DNA from: Akkermansiaceae bacterium
Lineage (GTDB): Bacteria > Verrucomicrobiota > Verrucomicrobiia > Verrucomicrobiales > DEV007
DNA: 64,000 nt
Assembly (NCBI GenBank): GCA_024233005.1
Contig: JACKQE010000001.1
Coordinates: 806,001 to 870,000, forward strand
Reading direction: 5' to 3'
Shown here piece by piece: positions 42,925-51,193 of this stretch. The translations under genes were made by a program, and so were the position numbers. Each line of letters opens with the position of its first letter. Position 1 is the stretch's first letter. The notes under the pieces were generated by a model, which searched no databases, was not told the DNA's origin, and saw nothing but the letters and a program-made list of their open reading frames with translations.

Positions 42925-43998
42925 ATGAAACCCAATCTCGCCGTCACCTATCACCTATTCGCCTTGTTGACCGTAATGCCCTGTTTCGCCCAGTCGTCCC
43001 CGGTCACCGAGTATCCACTCAAATGGCCGGGCGAAGCGTCGGGTTCCACCCACGAGCTCACCTACAATCACGACGGCGGAAAGGTGGTCTGGGTTACCGG
43101 ACAGAATCACGATCATTTGGCGCGGGTTGCTGCCGATGGTAAGACCGACTATTTTCCCATGCCCCCCGGCAGCCGTCCCCATGGTATCTTGTTTGACGGT
43201 GATGGAGTCCTCTGGGTTTCATTGGAATTCGCCGGCCTGGTGGTGAGCATAGACCAGGAGACCGGTACCATCATGGAGCAAATCGACGTCCGGATCCGCG
43301 CAGAAGGAGCCAAAGCGCCAATCAACCCCTGCCCCCACGGTCTTGGTCTTGGACCCGATGGAAAGACTCTCTGGTTCACTGGAAAAAAGACCAACACGGT
43401 CGGCAAAATCAACCCAGACAAGTCTATTGAACATTTCGAACTGCCGACCGTGGGAGCGGTGTTGATTTACCTCTCCGCGGGTCCCGATGGCAACATGTGG
43501 GGAACTGAATTGGTGGGGAACAAAATCATGCGGGTCACGCCGGAAGGCCGGATTGATGAGTTTGAGATTCCCACGAAGGGTAGCCGACCGATTGCCATTG
43601 TCCGGGGTCCTGACGGCCGTTCCATGTGGTTCAGTGAGGAGGCGGGAAACAAAGTCGGGCGCATCGACATGGAAGGTGCTATCACCGAGTATCCCATTCC
43701 CCTGACACAACGGAATGTCATCCTCGCGGGGATGGCTTTTGATGACATGGGGAATCTGTGGACGCACAGTTACGTCAACGGGAAGGAACCATCCCCCGCC
43801 GGTGCGGATCACCTCATCAGAATCGACAAGTCGATCGTGTCGGCGCAGGCGGGCGATCTGACGAATATTCCAGTCACTTTCTATCAAGTTCCGACGCGCA
43901 ACACGGTCATGCACCGGATCATGCAAGGTCCGGACGGCGCAATTTGGTTTACCGAATTGGGTGCCGACAAACTCGGGAAACTTCAATTGAGCCGGTAG
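42925..43998 (+). CDS. Secreted virginiamycin-B-lyase-type beta-propeller
   Basis: 357 residues with a signal peptide (MKPNLAVTYHLFALLTVMPCFAQ). Seven-bladed Vgb/NHL-type repeats are visible as PHGILFDGDGVLWVS, PHGLGLGPDGKTLWFTG, AGPDGNMWGTE, VRGPDGRSMWFSE and MQGPDGAIWFTE. True streptogramin lyases act on cyclic antibiotics, but most PVC homologues are exported propellers of unknown role. The final blade closes with GADKLGKLQL. It stands in front of the cytochrome cluster, separated from it by about 310 bases. Confidence 0.82.
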   Translation: MKPNLAVTYHLFALLTVMPCFAQSSPVTEYPLKWPGEASGSTHELTYNHDGGKVVWVTGQNHDHLARVAADGKTDYFPMPPGSRPHGILFDGDGVLWVSLEFAGLVVSIDQETGTIMEQIDVRIRAEGAKAPINPCPHGLGLGPDGKTLWFTGKKTNTVGKINPDKSIEHFELPTVGAVLIYLSAGPDGNMWGTELVGNKIMRVTPEGRIDEFEIPTKGSRPIAIVRGPDGRSMWFSEEAGNKVGRIDMEGAITEYPIPLTQRNVILAGMAFDDMGNLWTHSYVNGKEPSPAGADHLIRIDKSIVSAQAGDLTNIPVTFYQVPTRNTVMHRIMQGPDGAIWFTELGADKLGKLQLSR

Positions 43999-44308
43999 CT
44001 TGGAGGTCCGTCCAATCAGATCACGAGCCATCCCATTGTGAAACCTGAACTGGACCGAATCCGATGCGATGGTCCAGGCAGCCGCGATCAAACGAAGGGC
44101 TCAATAGGGGGGGACTGAAGCGGGCGTTTGAACCCTTCGAACTTCAGGGTGAACTTTTTTCTGGAGAAATGAAGGGCTCGGTCAGAGAATGTCTGGGTTG
44201 GACGTTTCCTTTTCAGGCCGCGTCACCACGGTTGACTGGCTGTTGTCGGCTTCTGGCGGTGCCCAAGCCCGGCCAGTCATCGAACTCTGTTCCCCCTCCA
44301 GCACCCAC
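43999..44308. other. Intergenic region upstream of the cytochrome cluster
   Basis: 310 bases without a recognised gene. An in-frame extension of the following gene (from 44189) has no signal peptide or conserved residues. The promoter of the ten-gene run should lie here; I do not see a clear sigma-70 pair. A weak stem with following Ts (near 44130-44160) could end the propeller transcript. Confidence 0.4.
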
Positions 44309-45283
44309 ATGAGAATTGGCAGACCTTTCCTCATAAAGTTCCTGATCCTGCTGCTGCTCTGCAGTCTTACGGGTGGTGCCTGGGCCACGGATCTCTGGCT
44401 TGCGGTTGGATATGGTGGACGCCGCATGATTTCGAACGACGGCAAAACCTGGGAGATCACCGCCGAGTGGGCGCAGCCGGGCAAAGATGACGGCAACAAT
44501 CTGATGTCAGTGGTCTGGGCGAAGGATCAGTTTGTCGTGGTGGGCGGTGGCGGCGGGGGAAACGACGGCGCGGGTCACATTCTGGTCTCCAAGGACGGCC
44601 GCAACTGGACCGAGACACACCGGGACAAAGCCCGCATCAATCCCGTTGTTTATGGTGCGGAACGATTGGTCGTTGGCACTTCATCCTATCCCAGCGGCAA
44701 ACTCATGTGGTCCACCGATGCCGTGACCTGGAATGAAGGCGCGAAGATCGCCGCGAAAGGCTACACCCACTTCCGGGGTGGAGCGTACGGCAATGGCGTC
44801 TTCGTCCTGACCGGCAACGGGGGCGGCAACGGGGGATTCAGTTGGGCCGTCGTCACCCCCGATGGTGAAAAGATCACCAGTGAACGCAATGACCTGCCAG
44901 GGCAGGGGCGGATCGTTTTTGGGGGTGGGCACTTCGTCATGATGACGGGAAACAGCCAGGCAGGCCTTATCCGCAGTCAGGACGGCATCGTATGGACGCC
45001 GGTCGCCCTTCCGGGCGATGTCAAGGTCGGGTGGTTGGTCAACGCCGGACCGCTTCTCCTCGCCGGAAACAACACCTCGGTCTGGTCCTCTACCGATGCG
45101 GTTCACTGGAATACCGGGACCATGACGCCCAAAGGGAATCCCCTTTGGAGTGATGGAAAACGGTTCATCGGATCGGGCTGGCCCGGCAAGATGACCTGGA
45201 GTCCAGATGGCCGGATCTGGGAAAATGCCAATGAACTCACTGCCAACGGCATCAATCGGGTGGTGAAAGCCGGTAACCCATGA
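44309..45283 (+). CDS. Secreted BNR/sialidase-like beta-propeller
   Basis: 324 residues from the ATG at 44309 (MRIGRPFLIKFLILLLLCSL), which gives a clear signal peptide. Repeats of the type SNDGKTWE, SKDGRNWTE, STDAVTWNE, SQDGIVWTP, STDAVHWN and SPDGRIWE are Asp-box (BNR) motifs and make a six-bladed propeller. The catalytic residues of sialidases are not evident, so it is probably a binding or scaffold protein. The stop overlaps the start of the DUF1592 gene (ATGA at 45280-45283). First gene of the cytochrome run. Confidence 0.8.
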   Translation: MRIGRPFLIKFLILLLLCSLTGGAWATDLWLAVGYGGRRMISNDGKTWEITAEWAQPGKDDGNNLMSVVWAKDQFVVVGGGGGGNDGAGHILVSKDGRNWTETHRDKARINPVVYGAERLVVGTSSYPSGKLMWSTDAVTWNEGAKIAAKGYTHFRGGAYGNGVFVLTGNGGGNGGFSWAVVTPDGEKITSERNDLPGQGRIVFGGGHFVMMTGNSQAGLIRSQDGIVWTPVALPGDVKVGWLVNAGPLLLAGNNTSVWSSTDAVHWNTGTMTPKGNPLWSDGKRFIGSGWPGKMTWSPDGRIWENANELTANGINRVVKAGNP

Positions 45284-48200
45284 TCTCGGGCCAGCGGATT
45301 ATGAACCGGTTTCGTTTTCTTCTCCCTGCGCTGTCCTTGATCGCTGGCCAGGGCTTGGCCGCTTCGGATGCTGGTTTTGAGCAGTCGGTGGAGCCATTCC
45401 TGAAACAGCACTGCCACACCTGCCATGATGCCAAGAAGGCCAAGGCGGGCTTCCGCAGCGACCACCTGAGTGCCGATCTCGCGGTGCCGCGCATGGTGGA
45501 CCATTGGAAGGAAGTGTTCGACCGCATCAATGCTGGCGAGATGCCGCCGGAGGACGAGCGCCGTCCGGATCCGAAACTCCAGACAGCCGTGGTCGAGTGG
45601 ATCAACGCGAAGCTGCGTGAGGCCGATCTGGCCGCCAAGAATGCCGGTGGTCAGACCCCGATGCGGCGGCTCAACCGGGACGAGTATGCGAACACGGTCC
45701 GGGACCTGCTCCATCTCGATGAAAACTTCGTGCGTCCGCTGATCGAGGATCTGCCGGGCGACGGAAAGGCGGAAGGATTCGACCGTCTGGGAGTGGGTTT
45801 GTTCTTTGACCAGACCCAAATGGAGCGTGCGCTGCTGGTGGCGGAAAAGATCGCCGCCAAAGCCATCGTGGATGGAGGGCCTCCGCGCACGGAGGAAATC
45901 GTGTGGGAAGCGGAAAAAAATGCCGACAATCCGAAGACCAAGGTGTCCTACGCCGAACTTTCGGGGGTGAAGGACAAGATGGTGCCCGCTGGGCCCGCCG
46001 CGCTCGAGAAGAAGGGCGATGGTGTCATTTGGAGCCATGGCCATGAGTTGTGGCGGGGCAAAGAAAACACGGTCTGGAAGGGCATGTCCTGGCTCGTGCC
46101 GAACCTCGACAGCCTTGTCAAAAGTGACGGCTACTACCGGGTGCGTGTGATGGGTGGGGCCGACCAAGGCGCCCGTGGGGAGCCGGTCCGCATCCGTTTT
46201 GAGTATTTGCGGAACACTCCGGTGAGCACGGACTTCGAAATCACCATCACCGCGCCCATGAAGAAGCCCGCCGTCGCCGAAAAGATGGTCTTCCTGCGTG
46301 CGGGGGACGATGGCATGAAGCACACCTTGGTGCCGATGTGGAATCCGGTTTACGACCTCATCAAGTCGAACCCGGTGAAAGACAAACACTTCGCGAGCGT
46401 CAACGGCACCCGCAGCAGAATCGAGAAAGCCATCGCGGAAAAGAAGCCGGAAGCCGAGATCGTGGCGCTGCGCGAGGAATTGGCCAAACACATGGCCGAG
46501 GCGGCGAAATTCGACGGCCCCGTGGAAATTTACCATCCGGACCGCGACCCGAAGTCCGCCCCGCGTTTGTTTGTGGACTGGATCAAAGTGGACGGGCCCT
46601 ACCCGACGGAGGATTTGCCCAAGGCGCAGGAGGAAGTCACCAAAATCATCGTCGAGGCGGAGCAGAGTCCCCGCAACCGCAGCGAAGGGGTGACCAATGG
46701 AAAGAACCAAGGAGAGCCGTTGGGCCGTGTGTTGAAGCCGGACGGCATTGATCTGGTGCAGGGCTGGCCGACGTATGAGCCGGAGACCTCGGAATTCGGG
46801 GCGGTGGAGCAGTGCAAGCTCGACGACCTTGTGACGCGGGACGGTTATTACCGGGTGCGCATCTTTGCCAAAGTGGACAAACGCGGCGGCAGCGAGGGAC
46901 GCTTTCTGCTCGAATACGCCAAGGGAACGCCGATCCAATTGCGTGTCGAACGGCCGGTGGAACCGACCGGCGTGACCGAGCATACGGTTTTTCTGCGCGC
47001 GGGCGAACCGGGCATGAAGCGTGTCCTGCGGGTGCTCTGGACGGACACGCGCAAGGCCATCATTGCTGAACCGGTGCGGGACAAACTGGTCATCAGAAGC
47101 AAGCAACTCACCAAGGAAATCCAAACGGGCATCGCCGCCAAGCAGGAGGTCTCCGTATTCCAGACTGAACTTGCCAAGGTGAAAGAGGATCTTGCGTCCT
47201 TGAAGACCCCCGAGCGGATTTGGAATCCGGCGCTCGATCGGACGCAGTTTCCGGTGCTGCATTTTGACAAGGTCGAAATCGAAGGTCCCATCGAGTCCGA
47301 ATGGCCACCGAAGAGTCACCAAGCTTTGTTCTTCGCCGGCGATGCGCGCTCGGATGAGGCTTATGTGCGTGAAATCTTCGCAAGGTTCCTCCCGCGGGCC
47401 TACCGGAGGCCTGTCAGTGGGGAAGAGGTGGAGTCTCTCGCCGCTGAGGTGTGGGAGGCGGTGCGGTCCAAACGGATGACCTTCGCCCAGGCGGTGCGGC
47501 AAGGCCTGGCGCGCGTCTTGTGCTCCAGCGGTTTCTGGTTCCTGGAGCGTGATGCCCCATCGGCACCTGCTTACGCGCTGGCTTCCCGTCTCAGTTACTT
47601 CCTTTGGAGCACGATGCCGGACGACGAACTGCTCTCCCTCGCCGCCAGCGGCAAACTTGTCGACAACACCGTGCTCGGTGCGCAGGTCGACCGCATGCTC
47701 AAGGATCCGCGCAGTAGTCAGTTGGTGAGAAATTTCGGGGGACAGTGGCTCGGGGTGCGGGAGTTTGGCAGTGTTGAACCAGCGAAGGACTACAAGGATT
47801 ATGACGCCGCGCTCAAGGAAGCCGGTCGCGGGGAAGCCTATGCGTTTTTTGCCGAGGTTCTGCGTCAAAACCTGCCGGTGACCAATTTCATCGACAGTGA
47901 TTTCGCGGTGTTGAATGAGCGCCTCGCCAAACACTACGGCATCGAAGGCGTCAGCGGGCCCGAGTTCCGGCGCGTGCCGATCAAGCCGGAGCACCACCGC
48001 GGAGGGGTGCTCGGCATGGCCGGACTGCTCACTTATCTCGCGGACGGAACACGCACCTTGCCGATGCGCCGCGGCACCTGGGTGCTCGCCAATTTCTTCA
48101 ACGACCCTCCGGGAAACCCGCCGGCAAACGCCGGTGAGATCCAGCCCAACACCGCCGGGCAGAATCTCACCGTCCGCGAACGACTGCAACGGCACCGCGA

Positions 48201-48588
48201 CGAGGAGACCTGCGCCAGTTGTCACGCCAAACTCGATCCTTACGGACTGGCCCTGGAGAATTACGACGCCATCGGCGCCTGGCGTGACCGGGCGAACGGA
48301 GAAGGTTTCAAAGGGAAGAATGTTCCGGTGATAGATGCCAGCGGCACTTTCCCGGATGGCAGGTCCTTCCAAACGATTGAGGAATACAAGGCATTGCTGC
48401 TCGATCAGAAAGACGCATTCGCCCGTTGTCTCGCCATCAAAATGCTGACCTACGCCCTCTGCCGTCCTGTTGGGTACACGGATCACGGGACGGTGGATGC
48501 TCTCGTTGCCGGGTTGAAGCAGAACGAGTATCGAATCCAGGCCCTTGTCAAAGGCATCATTCTGTCACCATCTTTTCAAACCAAATAG
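45280..48588 (+). CDS. DUF1592-class multihaem protein (PSCyt/DUF1587/DUF1592/DUF1588/DUF1585) with duplicated CBM-like domain
   Basis: 1102 residues, larger than the usual 750-850. A second ATG at 45301 (MNRFRFLLPALSLIAGQGLAA) gives the neatest signal peptide and is an alternative start. The haem site CHTCH is near residue 45, DUF1587 (MRRLNRDEYANTVRDLLHL) near 130, DUF1595/DUF1592 (RAYRRPVSGEEVESL, ASRLSYFLWSTMPDDELL) at about 700-800, DUF1588 with CASCH (ETCASCHAKLDPYGLALENYD) and DUF1585 at the C terminus. Between DUF1587 and DUF1595, two similar segments (about 205-385 and 445-620), each with DGYYRVRV/I and VFLRAGxxGMK motifs, look like a duplicated ligand-binding domain. Exported multihaem enzyme; substrate unknown. 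Confidence 0.87.
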   Translation: MISGQRIMNRFRFLLPALSLIAGQGLAASDAGFEQSVEPFLKQHCHTCHDAKKAKAGFRSDHLSADLAVPRMVDHWKEVFDRINAGEMPPEDERRPDPKLQTAVVEWINAKLREADLAAKNAGGQTPMRRLNRDEYANTVRDLLHLDENFVRPLIEDLPGDGKAEGFDRLGVGLFFDQTQMERALLVAEKIAAKAIVDGGPPRTEEIVWEAEKNADNPKTKVSYAELSGVKDKMVPAGPAALEKKGDGVIWSHGHELWRGKENTVWKGMSWLVPNLDSLVKSDGYYRVRVMGGADQGARGEPVRIRFEYLRNTPVSTDFEITITAPMKKPAVAEKMVFLRAGDDGMKHTLVPMWNPVYDLIKSNPVKDKHFASVNGTRSRIEKAIAEKKPEAEIVALREELAKHMAEAAKFDGPVEIYHPDRDPKSAPRLFVDWIKVDGPYPTEDLPKAQEEVTKIIVEAEQSPRNRSEGVTNGKNQGEPLGRVLKPDGIDLVQGWPTYEPETSEFGAVEQCKLDDLVTRDGYYRVRIFAKVDKRGGSEGRFLLEYAKGTPIQLRVERPVEPTGVTEHTVFLRAGEPGMKRVLRVLWTDTRKAIIAEPVRDKLVIRSKQLTKEIQTGIAAKQEVSVFQTELAKVKEDLASLKTPERIWNPALDRTQFPVLHFDKVEIEGPIESEWPPKSHQALFFAGDARSDEAYVREIFARFLPRAYRRPVSGEEVESLAAEVWEAVRSKRMTFAQAVRQGLARVLCSSGFWFLERDAPSAPAYALASRLSYFLWSTMPDDELLSLAASGKLVDNTVLGAQVDRMLKDPRSSQLVRNFGGQWLGVREFGSVEPAKDYKDYDAALKEAGRGEAYAFFAEVLRQNLPVTNFIDSDFAVLNERLAKHYGIEGVSGPEFRRVPIKPEHHRGGVLGMAGLLTYLADGTRTLPMRRGTWVLANFFNDPPGNPPANAGEIQPNTAGQNLTVRERLQRHRDEETCASCHAKLDPYGLALENYDAIGAWRDRANGEGFKGKNVPVIDASGTFPDGRSFQTIEEYKALLLDQKDAFARCLAIKMLTYALCRPVGYTDHGTVDALVAGLKQNEYRIQALVKGIILSPSFQTK

Positions 48589-48592
48589 CCCC

Positions 48593-49945
48593 ATGAAAAA
48601 ACGCCCCGCGTCCGCTCCGCTGTCCCGCCGTTCGTTTCTGCGCGGCGCGGGCATCACACTGTCGCTGCCCTGGCTCGAAGCCATGAGCGTGAATGCTCGA
48701 GGCGCCGCCACAGCGGGTTCCATTGCTGCCGGCGAGATCCCGAAGCGCGCCGTTTTCACCATGTGGGGACTGGGGTTGAACGGTCGCGATTTCACGCCCA
48801 AGGAGACTGGTCCGGACTACGCACTTTCACCGATATTGAAGCCGCTCGAGACGCACCGGCGCGACTTCAGTGTCATTAGCGGCCTCAAACTGACGCATTC
48901 GGGCGGGCACGGTGGAGATCGCACGTTCCTCACCGGGACCAACACGCATGAGGCCGGGTGCAAGCTGCGCGTTTCCTGCGACCAGGAACTCGCCGAGGCG
49001 CTTGGCAAGGTCACGCGCCACCCTTCGCTGGTGCTGGGCATCAAACGGGGCACGGGATTCGGCAATCCGCAGGACAACACCCTCTCCTGGACGAAGAACG
49101 GCACGCCTATTCCCGCCGAGAACCGGCCGCATGTTTTGTTTGACCAGCTTTTCCGTCCTGACACCCCGGAATCACTGGCGGAGCGGGAGAGCGAGTTCGC
49201 CCGGCGCGGCAGTGTTCTGGATGCTGTGCGTGACGAGGCAAAGAAGCTCGAAGCCTCCCTCGGCAAAGTCGACCGTGAAAAACTCGACGAATATCTCACC
49301 GGTATCCGTGATCTGGAGAAAAAGATGCAGGAGGAGAAGAGCTGGTTGCGCCAACCGAAGCCGCAGGTTCCGGCCATCGACTTCGGCACAGAGCAGGGCC
49401 TCGATCCTGACAAGGGGGGGCTCGACTATCGCCGCTACCAACGGCTCATGTTCGATGTCATCACGCTCGCTCTGCAGACGGACAGTACCCGGGTCGTCAG
49501 CTACCAACCCCGGATGGACAACAGCGACGGCACCGGCGCCTACAAAGCCTTGGGCAACCCCTACGGCTACCATGAGATGACCCACCACGGCGAGGATCCC
49601 GACAAGCTGAAATGGTTCACCCAGTCCGACATCTACTACATGGAGGAGTGGGCTTATTTTTTGGGCCGGTTGAAGTCGGTCAAGGAAGGTCAGTCCACTC
49701 TGCTCGACCATTGCCTTGTCGCCTATGGCAGCACTGGAGGCAGCATCAACGCCCACGACAACCATCACCTGCCCGTCATGCTCGCCGGCGGCCGAGGTCT
49801 TGGCGTCACCCATCAGGGCCACATCCTCAGCGATGGCGACCGTTTGGGCAATTTGTGGCAAACTGTCTTCCATGTCATGGGGGTCCCTCTGCCGGAGGAT
49901 TTTCAAGGGGGGGAAGCGGATGGAACGGTCAAAGCTCTTCTCTGA
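48593..49945 (+). CDS. DUF1552 protein, Tat-exported
   Basis: 450 residues from the ATG at 48593. The N-terminal SRRSFLRGAGITLSLPWLEA is a Tat signal. The body has the DUF1552 features: GLKLTHSGGHGGDRTFLTG, DQLFRPDTPESLAERESEFARRGSVLDAV, and LLDHCLVAYGSTGG-NAHDNHHLPVMLAGG near the C terminus. DUF1552 proteins are the constant partners of DUF1592 cytochromes and resemble the alkaline-phosphatase/DUF1501 fold. It lies four bases after the DUF1592 stop, and the two probably form one periplasmic complex. Catalytic function unknown. Confidence 0.9.
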   Translation: MKKRPASAPLSRRSFLRGAGITLSLPWLEAMSVNARGAATAGSIAAGEIPKRAVFTMWGLGLNGRDFTPKETGPDYALSPILKPLETHRRDFSVISGLKLTHSGGHGGDRTFLTGTNTHEAGCKLRVSCDQELAEALGKVTRHPSLVLGIKRGTGFGNPQDNTLSWTKNGTPIPAENRPHVLFDQLFRPDTPESLAERESEFARRGSVLDAVRDEAKKLEASLGKVDREKLDEYLTGIRDLEKKMQEEKSWLRQPKPQVPAIDFGTEQGLDPDKGGLDYRRYQRLMFDVITLALQTDSTRVVSYQPRMDNSDGTGAYKALGNPYGYHEMTHHGEDPDKLKWFTQSDIYYMEEWAYFLGRLKSVKEGQSTLLDHCLVAYGSTGGSINAHDNHHLPVMLAGGRGLGVTHQGHILSDGDRLGNLWQTVFHVMGVPLPEDFQGGEADGTVKALL

Positions 49946-49952
49946 AACGCAT

Positions 49953-51101
49953 ATGAATCGCCTGACTGGCCGCCTGGTTGCGGCTCTCTTGTCCCTCTCC
50001 GTTCTGGCCGCCGCCAAGGACACCCCGGAGGAAGAAGCTCGGCAGGAAAGCCTTCGCGCGGCGATTCCCTTGGGTGGTAACTTTGATCCGCAACCCGCGG
50101 AAGGCATTTTTGTCGCCGCCGGACACAGCCTGAATGTCGTGGTCTCGCGCGATGATGGGATGACCTGGCAGAAGGTTTTTTACGGTGCTCCCGGCGGTGA
50201 TCATGGCCGCTGGGCGGTTTGGAATTCCGTTGCCCACACGAAGGGCGTGTTTGCCATTGCCTCCGGTTGGGGGGCGCCGGGCACGGTCATTGCCTCGGAC
50301 GATGGAAAGAACTGGAGGCACCTCACTGACGGGAACCGGCAGCCTCCGAGAAAAGAAGGCAAGCCCTACGACATGCTGACGACGATGGAGTTTCTGGGGG
50401 TGGAGGGTTCCTTCATCATGCCCTTGGAAGCGACACCCGATTTTGGTAAAACCTGGTTCCGCGCCTCGGCCTATGGATTCAAGGATGCCGCCGGAAAAAA
50501 CCTGAAGGTGGATCTGTCGCATCCGTCGCTTGCCTGCGGTGAACACGCCGGAGGAAAACGCATCATCGTGATTGGTGACCAGGGACCGGCCATTTTCAGC
50601 GACGATCTAGGCCGGACGTGGATCCCACTCAACGTGAAGGCGGAACCATGGGATGAAACGATCGGAGCCAAGGGCATCATCGCCAAAGGTAGCGTCTTCC
50701 TAATGGTGAAGGGAAGCGGCCAAGCGGTGCTCCGTTCCGTGGATGGAGGGATGACGTGGGAGGCCCATCCGCTGGGGGTTGAGCGTCCTGAAAGCCGTTC
50801 CTTTGGGTTGTCTGTTGTGGGCGATGAGTTTTGGGTCACCGGCAAGAACGCCAAGGCCAGCAAGGATGGTGTCATCTGGCGTGATCTTCCTCCGGAGACT
50901 CCCGCGGGACGCTTTGCGGTATCAGAGAAGGGAACGCTGGTCAGCGTGGCCAAAAAGCGGAGCACGATTCTCCGCAGCGACGACGGCGGCACCACTTGGA
51001 AGGAAGTCTACCGGTTCACTCCCGATCCGAATGCGACCGGTGGAGCCCAAGGATTCGGGGACGTGGAGTTTGGCAGGGTCAAGCGAGTGGACGGACACTG
51101 A
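49953..51101 (+). CDS. Secreted BNR-type beta-propeller
   Basis: 382 residues from the ATG at 49953 (MNRLTGRLVAALLSLSVLAAA), giving a signal peptide. Asp-box repeats SRDDGMTWQK, SDDGKNWRH, SDDLGRTWIP, SVDGGMTWEA and SDDGGTTWKE mark a six-bladed propeller. It resembles the propeller at 44.3 kb in design, but local similarity is limited to the motif. It starts seven bases after the DUF1552 stop. Probably a binding protein in the same system. Confidence 0.82.
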   Translation: MNRLTGRLVAALLSLSVLAAAKDTPEEEARQESLRAAIPLGGNFDPQPAEGIFVAAGHSLNVVVSRDDGMTWQKVFYGAPGGDHGRWAVWNSVAHTKGVFAIASGWGAPGTVIASDDGKNWRHLTDGNRQPPRKEGKPYDMLTTMEFLGVEGSFIMPLEATPDFGKTWFRASAYGFKDAAGKNLKVDLSHPSLACGEHAGGKRIIVIGDQGPAIFSDDLGRTWIPLNVKAEPWDETIGAKGIIAKGSVFLMVKGSGQAVLRSVDGGMTWEAHPLGVERPESRSFGLSVVGDEFWVTGKNAKASKDGVIWRDLPPETPAGRFAVSEKGTLVSVAKKRSTILRSDDGGTTWKEVYRFTPDPNATGGAQGFGDVEFGRVKRVDGH

Positions 51102-51193
51102 AAGGTTGCGGACTGCGGCTTCTCACCGGACCGCACCTCCCCGTTCACGGACTTGATAACCCCGGGGTTCCGAAGCATCGTGTTCTTCAGATC

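Noticed and set aside
45103..48486. Very long minus-strand frame (1127 codons) opposite the DUF1592 protein
   Set aside because: It is the antisense of a well-supported multihaem gene; the His/Arg-rich translation is typical of a shadow.
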